From JBOICV01 sp050740255 (GTDB lineage Bacteria > Pseudomonadota > Gammaproteobacteria > Nevskiales > JBOICV01), in the NCBI GenBank assembly GCA_050740255.1, contig JBOICV010000051.1, forward strand, positions 11,071 through 75,070: a stretch of 64,000 nucleotides of DNA. Direction: 5' to 3'. A program made the translations under genes and the position numbers. A model generated the notes under the pieces. It saw only the letters and a list, made by a program, of their open reading frames with translations, did not search any database and was not told the DNA's origin. Shown piece after piece: positions 31,074-40,414 of the stretch (its first letter is position 1; each line of letters starts with the position of its first letter).

Positions 31074-33557
31074 TTAACGCCCACGCGGCTTGGCGCGGGT
31101 AGTGGGCAGGGCTTGTGCCGGGTTATCGGGCCAGGGATGTCTCGGATAACGCCCCTTCATGTCCTTTTTGACATCCAGATAACCACGCGCCCAAAACCCC
31201 GCCAGGTCTTGCGTTACCGCGATGGGCCGGCGCGCGGGTGAGAGCAGATGCAGCACGAGCTTGAGGCGACCCTCGTTGACCGTCGGCGTGTCCGTACAGC
31301 CAAACATCTCCTGCAGTCTGACTTCCAGTGACGGCGCCTCGGGCGGGTTGTAGTGCAGCGCGTGGCGCTGACCCGAGGGCACGGCGATATGGGTTGGTGC
31401 AAGCCGCGTCAGCGACTGCTGGCGCGGATAGTCCAGTAAGTTGTTCAGTATGCCGATAAGGTCGAGCTGCGCGAGATGCGCGCGGCGCGTCACGCCATCC
31501 AGATAGGGTGCAAGCCAGCGGTCGAGCGCGGCCGGCAGCGTCGCATCACCGACCTCCGGCCAGTCTTCCGCCGGCCGCCACGCGCGCAAGCTCATCACCC
31601 GGGCCTGCCACTGACGGGCTGCTTCCGTCCAGGGCAGGCAGCTCAAGCCGAGACTGCGGATGCCTTCCAGCATCGCCGCGCGCGCAGCCTCTCCCGCTTC
31701 GCGTAGCGGCCGCGCGCTCAGCACGATGGCGCCCAGCCGCTCCTGTTCCTGTGCCACGACTGACTCGGACTGCGCGTCCCAATAAACCACGGGTTTGCGC
31801 GTAATGCGCGGCGCGTGATCCGCGCGCACTTCGTCCTCGCTCAGCGCGACGGCCGCACGGATTTTCCGCGGAGGACCCGGGTCCCAGTGCGCAATCGCCA
31901 GCCATGGCTCGCGCGCGAGCGGATCGGTCTCGGGCAGGCGCGCTTCACCGCCGTCCACGCAAAGAAACGCAGCTTCCTTCTGGCCACGCAGACCGTCGCG
32001 GCGCCAGGCGATGCGTTCCGGATAAGCCCAACTCACGATGCGCCCAAGCGGCGCATCGACCCAATCGGTTTCCGTTTCCTCGACCTGGCGTAAGAGCTGA
32101 CGCGCTGAATCACGCACGCGCCGCGTCAGGCCAGATTCGGCGCGGCCCTTACGCACAGCGTTGATCAGCTCGGCCAGATCCGTTGTACCGCTTGAGCGTT
32201 CGTCGAGTATCGCGGCAGTCCACGCGGCGGGCGTGGCCAGCCCCTGACGCCTTGCCTCCAGCAGCATGTGTGCGCGGCGCGGCATCGCCGGCAGGCGCGC
32301 CAATTCCCGGCCATGCGGCGTGATCCGGCCCTGCGGGTCGAGCGCACCGAGCGCTTGTAGCAGCTCACGCGCGTAGTTCCAGTTGCTCTCCGGCGGCGCG
32401 TCGAGCAAGGCCAGCGCGGACGGGTTTGCATGACCCCAGGCCGCGAGCTCGAGCACGAAACGCGTCAAATCGGCGGCCAATAGCTCCGGCGTGTCATGCG
32501 CCGTCAAACGGCCATGCTGCTCCGCACTCCACAGCCGGTAGCAGACGCCGGGCGCCAGCCGGCCGGCGCGCCCGGCGCGCTGCTCGGCGCTCGCGCGCGA
32601 CACGCGTACCGTATCGAGCCGGTTGGCACCGGCGCCTAAATCGAAACGCGCCACGCGCACATAACCGCCGTCAACTACCGTGGTCACGCCCTCGACCGTG
32701 AGGCTGGTCTGAGCGAGATTGGTCGCCAGAATCACTTTGCGCCGGCCAGCCGGATCGGGCAGCAAAGCGGCGTCCTGCTCGGTGGCGGCAAGCTCGCCGT
32801 ATAGCGGATACACACCGATAGCGCGGGCGGCAGCGTACTCATGTGCCTCCACGCGTCGTTGCGCAGCGCGGATTTCACGCGCGCCCGGCAGGAAGGCCAG
32901 AATGTCGCCGTCCGTCTCATCCAGGGCGCGCAATACCGCATTCGCCAGCGCGCTGTCGAACGGCTCCGCCGCGCGGGGTGTCGCGTAGCGGATATCGACC
33001 GGATAAAGCTGACCGCCGGCCTCGACTACCGGCGCGTCACCCAGCAGTTTGGCGACACGCTGGATGTCGAGCGTGGCGGACATGACCAATACACGCAGGG
33101 CGGGAACCAGATTCGCGCGGGCGTCGAGCGTCAGCGCCAGCGCGAGATCGGCGTCGAGACTGCGCTCGTGAAACTCGTCAAAGATCACGAGGCCGACACC
33201 CGCTAACTCCGGATCGCTTTGCAGGCGGCGCGCCAGCAGACCTTCGGTCAGCACCTCGATGCGGGTCCGGCTGGAGATGCGCCGCTCAAAACGGATTTGA
33301 TAGCCGATGGTCTGGCCGACGCTTTCGCCGACCAGGCTCGCCATCCGCGCCGCGGCGGCGCGCGCCGCCACCCGCCGCGGCTCCAACAGCACAATGCTTT
33401 TGCCCTGCAACCACGGTTCCTCAAGCAGGGCCAGCGGGATGGTCGTGGTCTTGCCTGAACCCGGTGGTGCGGCGAGCACCGCCGCACCCTGCCCGGCCAA
33501 AGCCCGGCGCAAATCGAGCAGCGCACGCAGCACCGGATAGTCAGGGAGTTTCATCAT
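31074..33557 (-). CDS. hrpB: ATP-dependent DEAH-type helicase HrpB
   Basis: 827 aa, normal for HrpB (about 810-840). Motifs are Walker A APPGSGKTT (30-38), DEFH (127-130) in VIFDEFHERSLDADLAL, SAT in VLVMSATLD, FLPGAREI, and the motif VI region SAEQRAGRAGRLAPGVCYRLW. The C-terminal HrpB-specific region ends in VTQDLAGFWARGYLDVKKDMKGRYPRHPW-type sequence. HrpB is widespread but its RNA substrate is not settled. It is divergent from the PRMT operon, 45 bases apart. Confidence 0.95.
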   Translation of the reverse strand: MMKLPDYPVLRALLDLRRALAGQGAAVLAAPPGSGKTTTIPLALLEEPWLQGKSIVLLEPRRVAARAAAARMASLVGESVGQTIGYQIRFERRISSRTRIEVLTEGLLARRLQSDPELAGVGLVIFDEFHERSLDADLALALTLDARANLVPALRVLVMSATLDIQRVAKLLGDAPVVEAGGQLYPVDIRYATPRAAEPFDSALANAVLRALDETDGDILAFLPGAREIRAAQRRVEAHEYAAARAIGVYPLYGELAATEQDAALLPDPAGRRKVILATNLAQTSLTVEGVTTVVDGGYVRVARFDLGAGANRLDTVRVSRASAEQRAGRAGRLAPGVCYRLWSAEQHGRLTAHDTPELLAADLTRFVLELAAWGHANPSALALLDAPPESNWNYARELLQALGALDPQGRITPHGRELARLPAMPRRAHMLLEARRQGLATPAAWTAAILDERSSGTTDLAELINAVRKGRAESGLTRRVRDSARQLLRQVEETETDWVDAPLGRIVSWAYPERIAWRRDGLRGQKEAAFLCVDGGEARLPETDPLAREPWLAIAHWDPGPPRKIRAAVALSEDEVRADHAPRITRKPVVYWDAQSESVVAQEQERLGAIVLSARPLREAGEAARAAMLEGIRSLGLSCLPWTEAARQWQARVMSLRAWRPAEDWPEVGDATLPAALDRWLAPYLDGVTRRAHLAQLDLIGILNNLLDYPRQQSLTRLAPTHIAVPSGQRHALHYNPPEAPSLEVRLQEMFGCTDTPTVNEGRLKLVLHLLSPARRPIAVTQDLAGFWARGYLDVKKDMKGRYPRHPWPDNPAQALPTTRAKPRGR

Positions 33558-33602
33558 CCGCTATGTTAGCTTTACAGCGATTTTGCGCTCCGGAACACCA
33601 TC

Positions 33603-33968
33603 ATGCTGACCCCTATCAATATCGTCATCGCCCTGAATCTGGCTGCCTTGCTGATTCTCGTCTGGCGTTTCGCGCGTCTGCAGCGGCTCGGCACCGCGCT
33701 CGCAGTCGCCGCAGCGCCCATCGTGCCGCCGCCGACCTCGCCACCGGAACTGGAAGCACTGCTGGCCGAAGGCCGGCGTATGTTGATCAGCATCGAGATC
33801 CTCAACCCGATGCAGCTTGCCGCGAAGGAATCCTGGTTTGCGAGCGTGTTCGGCACGCTCTCGCCGGCTCTGATCAAAAAAATAGTCAACGAACGCACGC
33901 AGAAAATGTTGGAAACCCAGCTAAAGGACTATGGCGTCGAAGCGGACGTAAGGCTGCACCGTGCTTGA
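33603..33968 (+). CDS. Single-pass membrane protein, first gene of PRMT operon
   Basis: 121 aa with one N-terminal helix (about 5-24, INIVIALNLAALLILVWRF), a Pro-rich linker, and a soluble helical domain (LAEGRRMLISIEILNPMQLA...LSPALIKKIVNERTQKML). The latter may be a scaffold or interaction domain facing the cytoplasm. The end overlaps the next gene by eight bases. No family is recognised. Its conservation with the methyltransferase is inferred only from the tight packing here. Confidence 0.75.
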   Translation: MLTPINIVIALNLAALLILVWRFARLQRLGTALAVAAAPIVPPPTSPPELEALLAEGRRMLISIEILNPMQLAAKESWFASVFGTLSPALIKKIVNERTQKMLETQLKDYGVEADVRLHRA

Positions 33969-34407
33969 ACTGATGTTGGCGGCTTGCTGCCTGCTGACTC
34001 TGCTGGCTGCAGTTCAGGCGGTGAGTCTGGCGCGTCAGCAGCGCGCGTTGGCTTTGCAACTGCGCCGCGTCGCCATCCATCAAGCCGAAACCAGGCTGCT
34101 GGCTGCAGCCCGCAAGCGGCTCGCCGATGTGCAGGAATTGACCGAAGCTGCGCTTGCCGGCAGTACCACCGCGGTACGTAGCATTCACCGGGGCATCGCC
34201 GCCATTCCCTTCACCATTCTGGAAAACATCCCCGCGACGCGCGACACCACCAAGCTGGTGCGCGGCATTCATGACCTCACTGCAGACACGGTGTATGGCG
34301 CCATCTCGGCCATTAACCGCGCGCTCGGCAGTCAGCTGCGTCAATCGCTCAAACCGAACGGGCAGGATGCGCCGGGTTCGGCGCGCCTGCCGCCAAAAGA
34401 AGAATAG
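33961..34407 (+). CDS. Membrane-anchored coiled-coil-like protein, second gene of PRMT operon
   Basis: 148 aa starting at GTG 33961. An N-terminal hydrophobic segment (3-22) is followed by a long Arg/Gln/Ala-rich helix (LARQQRALALQLRRVAIHQAETRLLAAARKR...) that reads as coiled coil, then IPFTILENIPATRDTTKLVRGIHD and a short polar tail. It overlaps the previous gene by eight bases and ends six bases before the methyltransferase. It is unrecognised; it may anchor the methyltransferase or be its substrate, since it is Arg-rich. That idea is inference. Confidence 0.7.
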   Translation: MLELMLAACCLLTLLAAVQAVSLARQQRALALQLRRVAIHQAETRLLAAARKRLADVQELTEAALAGSTTAVRSIHRGIAAIPFTILENIPATRDTTKLVRGIHDLTADTVYGAISAINRALGSQLRQSLKPNGQDAPGSARLPPKEE

Positions 34408-34413
34408 ATACGC

Positions 34414-35364
34414 GTGAGCGAAATCGAATACCAGCGCAAGCTGCTCGGCGACGGCGTTCGCAATCAGGCCTTTCACGCGGCCTTGCAACGCGTGATCGTA
34501 CCGGGTGAAACGACACTCGTGGATGTCGGCGCCGGCACTGGCTTTCTGAGCTTTCTCGCACTTACGCTCGGCGCGCAGCATTGCACGCTGATCGAGTACA
34601 GCGACACGCTAAAGCTGGCGCAGGATATTGCCCGCCGCAACCGGCTCAGCAAGCTGAGTTTCATTCAAAAGCATTCCACTGAAGTAAAAAAGCTTGCTCG
34701 GTCGGACGTGGTGCTCTCGGAAACGCTCGGTAACTACGCGCTGGAGGAAAACCTCATCGAGACGCTCAACGACGCCCAGCGCTTTCTAAAGCCCGGCGGG
34801 GTGGTCATCCCCGGCGCCGTGCAGCAGTTCGTCGCGCCGGTGATCAGCGGCCGGCTACAGAAGGAATTGGATGTGTGGCCGCGGGTAGGTTTCGGCCTCG
34901 ATCTCGCGCCGGCACGCCAGGTCGCGCTAAATAATATGTACGTGAAAAGCGTCATGCCGGCGGACATCGGCGGCGATACGGAAGTCGCGCGTTGCTGGGA
35001 TCGCCTGCTATTCGCTGCGGATCAGGAAGCCCCGGCGAGCCTGCGACAGAGCCGGCAGAGCTGGAGCAGCGACGAGCTTCGCGCACGCGGCGCGCAACAG
35101 GTATACGGCTATGTGCTCTGGTGGGAAGCGGAGCTGGTGCCCGGCATCAGATTAAGTACCTCACCCTTCGCGCCCGCGACCCATTGGGAGCAGGTTTATC
35201 TACCCTTGCTCGACGCCGTGGCGCTCGGGCCGAAGCAGCAAATCGAGCTCACACTGAAATCCGATACGCGGGCAGCTGTGTGCGTTACTTGGCACACACG
35301 CCTGCTTAGCGGCGTCCAGTGCTTGCAGGATGTGAAGCAGGATATGGCGAAAGGCCGGCTGTAG
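34414..35364 (+). CDS. PRMT-like SAM-dependent protein arginine methyltransferase homologue
   Basis: 316 aa from GTG 34414. Class I methyltransferase with features of eukaryotic-type PRMTs: motif I VDVGAGTG (36-43), an acidic ribose-binding residue E61 (LIEYSD), and a 'double-E' hairpin S102-E103-TLGNYALE-E (second Glu 111/112). After a beta-barrel-like C-terminal half comes a THW loop T256-H257-W258 in FAPATHWEQVYLPL. These three together are diagnostic of arginine methyltransferases rather than small-molecule enzymes. The protein is a little short and lacks an obvious dimerisation-arm insert. Two membrane-anchored proteins precede it in one operon. Confidence 0.82.
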   Translation: MSEIEYQRKLLGDGVRNQAFHAALQRVIVPGETTLVDVGAGTGFLSFLALTLGAQHCTLIEYSDTLKLAQDIARRNRLSKLSFIQKHSTEVKKLARSDVVLSETLGNYALEENLIETLNDAQRFLKPGGVVIPGAVQQFVAPVISGRLQKELDVWPRVGFGLDLAPARQVALNNMYVKSVMPADIGGDTEVARCWDRLLFAADQEAPASLRQSRQSWSSDELRARGAQQVYGYVLWWEAELVPGIRLSTSPFAPATHWEQVYLPLLDAVALGPKQQIELTLKSDTRAAVCVTWHTRLLSGVQCLQDVKQDMAKGRL

Positions 35365-35409
35365 TTCCTGCAACGCTGGAAATAAATCGGTTTACCTTGC
35401 AGCTCGCGG

Positions 35410-36849
35410 TCAACGCTGGTCGTCGGTGTCGGCGCTGACCGGGTGCCGCTCCAGCGGTATGCCGCCCTTGATCACGGCACGAATCCGCGACAGCGCATGC
35501 AGGTCGGTGCTTGGATCGCCTTCAACCAGCAGCAGGTCAGCCTGTTTCCCCGCGGCGACGATGCCGAACTCCGGCTCCTTGCCGTTGGCAAGAAAGCGGG
35601 CGGCATCCACGGTGGCGGCTCGGATCGCCTCGGCGGGTGTCAATCCAGCCTCGGTGAGCAGATGCAACTCGCGGTGTAGCCCGGGGCCCGGGAACATACC
35701 CGTCTGCGTATCGCTTCCGGCAAGAATCGTGACTCCGGCGGCGTGCAGGCGCCGCACATTGTCGCGCCACGCGGGCCGCAGTGGCCGCAGCATTTCCAGG
35801 AAGGGGCGGAAGTATTCAAGATTCTTGGCCTTCGGCACATGGTTGAATGCGGCAAGAACCTCGGCCGACACGGTCTCGCGTTCGAGCGGCGTTGGCTCGC
35901 GCGGGCCCTGTCCGAGCAATGCGTGGCTGTCGAATACAGCCATGGTCGCCACCATCGGAATCCGGTAGCCGGCGAGCCGTGCGATCTGGCCGTCCGGGAT
36001 CCGCTCCTTGTAAACGCCATGTACCCAGAGCGCGACTCCGGCATCGGCGGCGTCGATGGCGTCTTCCACCGACCCGATGTGCGCCACCGCACGCAGGCCG
36101 CGCTGCCTGGCTTCGTCCACTGCCGCGGCCACGACCTCGCGGCTAATACGCGGCGCCTGATCAGGGATGTGATCCACCGACAGCTTGATGACATCGGCGC
36201 CGAGCCCGGCGATTTCCTGCACCGCGGCCCGCGCCTGTTCGGCGGTGTCCACCTGTCGCGTGAAGCGCGGGATCAGATACCAGCGGATCCACCACGGCGC
36301 GAGGTATTCGAGAAGGGCCACCGGATGCCCGCCGGTAGCGGTCACCATTGGCCCGGCGGCAAAAATCCGCGGCCCTAGCAGTTCGCCGGACATCACCTGC
36401 GCGCGACGCTTGAAGGCTTGGCTCGAGAGATCGGCCGGGTCGAGGACGGTGGTCACACCGCAGTAGAGGTAGGAGAGCATATTGCGCTCGGGATCCGGCA
36501 ATTCGCCCACCCAGCTGGGCGCCGATGCGTTGCCGAGGTGGCCATGCATGTCGATCAGCCCCGGCAGCAGCGTCGCGCCGCTACCGTCTATTTCAAGCGC
36601 GCCGGCCGGGGCCCTGGCTTGGCCCACCGGCGTCACGGCCGCAATCCGATCTCCCGCCAGGAGCACGTCACGATTCGACGTCACGGCGCCGCTTTCGACG
36701 TTCAGCACCGCCACGTTCTTGATCAACACCGCCGACGGCTTTACCGACGGCGGCTGCACCAGTTCCGGCCCTTGGTCGCCGCAGGCGCTGACTAGCAGCG
36801 TCGCGGCGATCACAGCCAAAGCCATTGCTGTTGCGTGGTATCCCTTCAT
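35410..36849 (-). CDS. Lipoprotein amidohydrolase (imidazolonepropionase-like)
   Basis: 479 aa. Signal peptide with lipobox LLVSAC (Cys23), then an amidohydrolase barrel: H102-x-H104 in PGLIDMHGHLG, Lys in DVIKLSVDH, His in AVAHIGSV and VALWVHGVY, and catalytic Asp in ILAGSDTQTGM. The C-terminal IVAAGKQADLLLVEGDP closes the sandwich domain. It is probably periplasmic or outer-membrane bound and metal-dependent; the substrate (peptide, lactone or amide) is unknown. GGGAGAGA precedes the ATG. It stands alone. Confidence 0.88.
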   Translation of the reverse strand: MKGYHATAMALAVIAATLLVSACGDQGPELVQPPSVKPSAVLIKNVAVLNVESGAVTSNRDVLLAGDRIAAVTPVGQARAPAGALEIDGSGATLLPGLIDMHGHLGNASAPSWVGELPDPERNMLSYLYCGVTTVLDPADLSSQAFKRRAQVMSGELLGPRIFAAGPMVTATGGHPVALLEYLAPWWIRWYLIPRFTRQVDTAEQARAAVQEIAGLGADVIKLSVDHIPDQAPRISREVVAAAVDEARQRGLRAVAHIGSVEDAIDAADAGVALWVHGVYKERIPDGQIARLAGYRIPMVATMAVFDSHALLGQGPREPTPLERETVSAEVLAAFNHVPKAKNLEYFRPFLEMLRPLRPAWRDNVRRLHAAGVTILAGSDTQTGMFPGPGLHRELHLLTEAGLTPAEAIRAATVDAARFLANGKEPEFGIVAAGKQADLLLVEGDPSTDLHALSRIRAVIKGGIPLERHPVSADTDDQR

Positions 36850-36950
36850 GGTGATCTCTCCCTGTTTTGCTGATTCACGTTAGTTATTCTTGGCGCGGCC
36901 AATGTCAGAACGGGCGCCGGTGGCGGCGGCAACGCGATGGCTGAGCGATT

Positions 36951-38324
36951 TCACGCCGCAATCCCGCATGCGGTCTCAAGCTCGGCGAGCGCGTGCTCGG
37001 TGAAATCCAGCAGGCGCTGCATGCTGGGTATGGACCGCCGGCAGGCGGTGTAGCCGAAAGCCACCTGGTCGCAATAGCTGGTCAGAGTGATGTTGAGCGC
37101 CTGACCGTCAATCGGAATCGAAACCGGATAGCTCTCCTCCAGCCGCGCGCCGTTCCAGTACAGCGGCCTGGTGGGGCCCGGGACATTGGAAATCACCACG
37201 TTGAACGCCGGTCGGATGCGATCAAAGCCGATCAAGGAGGTGGCGAACATCGGGCTGAGCGCGGCTGCGGAATAACCCATCTGTTCCAAACGGCTCATCT
37301 GCGACATGCGCTCTTTGGCGCGCTGAGTTGAAGCCACGATCGTTTCCAGCCGCTGCGCGGGGTCTTCGATCTGGCTGCCCAGGTTGGCCAGGATCACCGC
37401 GACCTGGTTGCCGCCTTCCGGCCCATCCGCTGCACGTACTGAAACCGGCACCATCGAGATCAATGCTTGCTCAGGCAGCGCATTGTGCGCGATCAGATAT
37501 TCGCGCAGGGCCCCGGCACACATGGCCAGCGCCACATCGTTGACGGTCGCCCCGGCCGCTTTGCCGACCTTCTTGATGCGCGCCAGGGAGAAGGATTGCG
37601 CGGCGAAGCGGCGTGAGCTGCTGATGCGCACGTTGAACATCGTCGGCGGTGCCTGGTAGGGCGTCGCATCGGTTAAATCGTGCCGGCTTTTACGCAGCAA
37701 ATCCTTCAGGCCGCGCGCCGCGCCGGGGATGATCCGGTAGTTGACTCCGAGGGTTTTCACGAGCGCATTGAGCGGGCTGCCCGGATCCGCCAGTACGACG
37801 TCGTCTTGCTCGCGCTTAGCCCTCGGCCTGGCCCAGGGCGGGGGCATATCGCGTTCACCGGGGTCCTCGCTAAGCGCCTTGCGCGCTTCGCGCGTTGCAG
37901 CCACCCCATCGAACATGGCGTGATGCACCTTGGAGAAAATGGCGAAGCGTCCATCGTGCAGCCCCTCGATCACATTGGTTTCCCACAGCGGGCGGCTGCG
38001 ATCCATGAGACTGCCGTGCAGGCGCGAAGTCATCGCCAGCAGCTCGCGGATACGGCCGGGCTGCGGCAGCGCGAGGTGCCGGAAGTGATGATCCAGATCG
38101 AACTGCTCGTCTTCCCGCCACAACCAGCTGCCGCGGAATACCAGACGCTGGTTATAGGGTGTCAGCGGCGCCTGATGAACGCGCATCTTCTCGACCAGCT
38201 GGCCGACGAACTCGGACGATGCTCCTGCGGGCAGGCTGAAAAGTTGCAGGCCGGCAACATGCATCGGCTGACGCCGGTGTTCCGCAATCAGAAACATGGC
38301 ATCCATGGGGGACAAGGCTTTCAT
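36951..38324 (-). CDS. Wax ester synthase/diacylglycerol acyltransferase (WS/DGAT)
   Basis: 457 aa. The catalytic motif HHAMFDG (H134, H135, D139, G140) lies in the N-terminal half, preceded by LSPMDAMFL at the N-terminus and followed by the conserved VNDVALAMCAGALREYL, NQVAVILANLGS and NVVISNVPGP of this family. These membrane-associated enzymes esterify fatty alcohols or diacylglycerol with acyl-CoA to make storage lipids. A reductase of the extended SDR type lies 16 bases upstream in the same direction and may work on a related lipid. Length is typical. Confidence 0.94.
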   Translation of the reverse strand: MKALSPMDAMFLIAEHRRQPMHVAGLQLFSLPAGASSEFVGQLVEKMRVHQAPLTPYNQRLVFRGSWLWREDEQFDLDHHFRHLALPQPGRIRELLAMTSRLHGSLMDRSRPLWETNVIEGLHDGRFAIFSKVHHAMFDGVAATREARKALSEDPGERDMPPPWARPRAKREQDDVVLADPGSPLNALVKTLGVNYRIIPGAARGLKDLLRKSRHDLTDATPYQAPPTMFNVRISSSRRFAAQSFSLARIKKVGKAAGATVNDVALAMCAGALREYLIAHNALPEQALISMVPVSVRAADGPEGGNQVAVILANLGSQIEDPAQRLETIVASTQRAKERMSQMSRLEQMGYSAAALSPMFATSLIGFDRIRPAFNVVISNVPGPTRPLYWNGARLEESYPVSIPIDGQALNITLTSYCDQVAFGYTACRRSIPSMQRLLDFTEHALAELETACGIAA

Positions 38325-38340
38325 AGCGATTCCTGTTGGC

Positions 38341-39333
38341 TCAGCTCTTTATGTGGCCGGTCTGCTTAAACCAAGCCAGCGCGCGGCGGATGGCATCGTC
38401 CAGAGAGGTTTGTACGCGAAAACCCAGCTCGCGCTCGGCCTTGGCGCCGCTGAGAAACTGGCCCGCCGACATCACAGCGATCGCGGTCGCATCCACCTTC
38501 GGCAGCGGTCCCTTCAGACATTTGTAGCGCAGCGCCTGCACCGAGGCAACCACCCTCGCCACCGGCAAGGGGATCGCGCGCGGCGCCGGTACTCCGGCGA
38601 GTTGCGCGATTCTGGCCACCAGCTCGTCCATCGTCACGTTGCTGCCGGTGAGCAGATAACGTTCACCTGCTCGCCCGTCTTCGCAAACCCGCACCAGGCC
38701 AATACCTGCATCGCCGGCATAGATCACGTTACGTTTACCCTTCACATAGCCCGGCAAACTGCGGTTGGCGATCTCCACGATCAAGCGCCCGGTGGTTGAG
38801 CCGGGGTCGTAGTCACCGAAGCTCATCGTCGGAATACCGATCACCACCGGCAGGCCGTCCTGCGCCTTGCGCCGCGCCTGCGCGTCCATCGCCCACTTCA
38901 CTTGCAGGTAAGAGTTCTTGTTAGCCGGCGCTTCGGTGTACTCCAGTGTTTCATCGCCCGGCTCCCCGCTCGGATGCCGCCGCAGCGCGATGGCGCCGCC
39001 CAGGTAAACGATTTTCTTTAGCGAGTGCCGTGCGCAGGCCGCGTAAAAGTGATCCATCTGCGTGAGCGCGGTGGCGACTTCCTCCCGCCAAGGGCGCGGC
39101 ACCGTGGGGTAGTAAGCCGCGCAGTTGATGACCGCTTCGGCGCCATCCAGCGCTTGCGCCAGTGCATCCGTGTCGTTCAGGTCGGCCACCACCGAGCGGA
39201 ATTTCAAATCGGCCAGCGGCTGCAAATTGCTGGAGGCGCGACGGATCACGATCAACTCGTGTCCGCGTGCCAGCGCCGCGCGCGCGGCGTGCTGGCCCAG
39301 CAAGCCGGTGGCCCCAAGAACGGCAATACGCAT
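38341..39333 (-). CDS. NAD(P)-dependent epimerase/dehydratase (extended SDR)
   Basis: 330 aa. Rossmann motif GATGLLGQHAA near residue 8, acidic/basic cofactor residues in VIRRASSN (Arg suggests NADPH), VINCAAY, and the active-site-like segment around residue 155 with NSYLQVKWAMD, where Tyr and Lys are spaced YxxxK-like as Y-L-Q-V-K. It resembles dihydroflavonol-4-reductase/3-beta-HSD-like enzymes. It precedes the WS/DGAT gene by 16 bases and is divergent from the CDF transporter. A fatty aldehyde or sterol-like substrate is possible but unproven. Confidence 0.87.
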   Translation of the reverse strand: MRIAVLGATGLLGQHAARAALARGHELIVIRRASSNLQPLADLKFRSVVADLNDTDALAQALDGAEAVINCAAYYPTVPRPWREEVATALTQMDHFYAACARHSLKKIVYLGGAIALRRHPSGEPGDETLEYTEAPANKNSYLQVKWAMDAQARRKAQDGLPVVIGIPTMSFGDYDPGSTTGRLIVEIANRSLPGYVKGKRNVIYAGDAGIGLVRVCEDGRAGERYLLTGSNVTMDELVARIAQLAGVPAPRAIPLPVARVVASVQALRYKCLKGPLPKVDATAIAVMSAGQFLSGAKAERELGFRVQTSLDDAIRRALAWFKQTGHIKS

Positions 39334-39385
39334 AATTTTTTCTCCGAATTTGTAGCGCGCTATCCGCCGCGACTATCATCCCCGT

Positions 39386-40288
39386 ATGTACGAGCACGAT
39401 CATCATAGCCACGATTCCAGCACCGAGCAGGCGCTGACCCGCGCGCTGCTGTTCACGCTCGGCTTTGCAGTGGTGGAAGGCGTGGTTGGCTATTGGGCCG
39501 GCTCGCTGGCGCTGCTCAGCGACGCGGGCCACATGTTCACCGATGCCAGCAGTCTGGCGCTCGCCGCGCTGGCCGCCCATATCGCGCGCCAGCCGGCCAG
39601 CCGCCGTCACAGCTGGGGCATGGGCAGGGCCGAGGTTTTGGCGGCGCTGATTAATGCTTTGCTGATGCTGGCGATTGTTGCAGGTGTGGTGTACGGCGCG
39701 ATTCTGCGCCTGCAGCAGCCGGTGCCGGTCAACGGCGGCGCGGTATTTGTAGTCGCGGCATTGGGCCTGGCCCTGAATCTGCTGGTGTTACGCACCCTGA
39801 CGCACAGCCACCAGACGCTTAACACCCGCGGCGCGATTCTGCATGTACTCGGTGACGCGCTGGGCTCAGTCGCGGCGCTAGGCTCAGGCGTCGTGATCAT
39901 GCTCACCGGCTGGACGCCGATAGACCCGATTCTGTCGCTGGTGATCTGCGGCTTGATTCTGACCTCTGCCTTGCGGCTGTTGCGCGAGGGCTTGCACGTC
40001 GTGATGGAAGGGGTGCCGCGGCATCTCAGCCTGGAGGAGATCGGCAAGACCATGGCGCAGGTGCCGGGCGTGACCGCGGTGCATGACTTGCATGTCTGGC
40101 AAGTCAATTCGGACCGCATCGCGCTGTCGGCGCACGTGGTGCTGCGCCGGATGGAGGATTGGCTCGCGGTTCTGGCAGAACTCAACCGCCGCCTGAAACA
40201 GGACTACGGGATTGATCACGCGACGTTGCAACCGGAACCATTGCCAACAGTGCCGCTGCCGATGCCCGGTGCGGCGCACCGCAGTTAA
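39386..40288 (+). CDS. Cation diffusion facilitator (CzcD/ZitB-like zinc exporter)
   Basis: 300 aa. A His-rich N-terminus (MYEHDHHSHD), six membrane helices, and the two metal-site motifs of CDF proteins: LLSDAGHMFTD (helix 2, D and H) and HVLGDALGS (helix 5, H and D). The cytoplasmic domain from about residue 205 has VPGVTAVHDLHVWQVNSD. The HxxxD-type sites predict Zn2+/H+ (or Cd, Co) antiport out of the cytoplasm. The start is 52 bases from the divergent reductase gene. There is no recognisable metal-sensor gene nearby. Confidence 0.93.
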   Translation: MYEHDHHSHDSSTEQALTRALLFTLGFAVVEGVVGYWAGSLALLSDAGHMFTDASSLALAALAAHIARQPASRRHSWGMGRAEVLAALINALLMLAIVAGVVYGAILRLQQPVPVNGGAVFVVAALGLALNLLVLRTLTHSHQTLNTRGAILHVLGDALGSVAALGSGVVIMLTGWTPIDPILSLVICGLILTSALRLLREGLHVVMEGVPRHLSLEEIGKTMAQVPGVTAVHDLHVWQVNSDRIALSAHVVLRRMEDWLAVLAELNRRLKQDYGIDHATLQPEPLPTVPLPMPGAAHRS

Positions 40289-40310
40289 CTAAGAAAGCGG
40301 CAGGTCTCCA

Positions 40311-40389
40311 CCCGTTCGCCCTGAGGTATCGAAGGGCGAACCGACAGGAGAGCGCGCCGTTCGATGCTTCGATACCTCAGCACGAACGG
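40311..40389. repeat. Nested inverted repeat between czcD-like and DUF4403 genes
   Basis: CTGAGGTATCGAAG (40321-40334) is repeated in perfect inverse at 40367-40380 (CTTCGATACCTCAG). GTTCGCCC/GGGCGAAC (40314-40321, 40334-40341) and CCGTTCG/CGAACGG (40358-40364, 40383-40389) flank each copy. It is a dispersed-repeat type sequence between convergent genes and may serve as a bidirectional terminator. Confidence 0.7.
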
Positions 40390-40414
40390 AACGTATGCCC
40401 GCTGCCAACGACTG

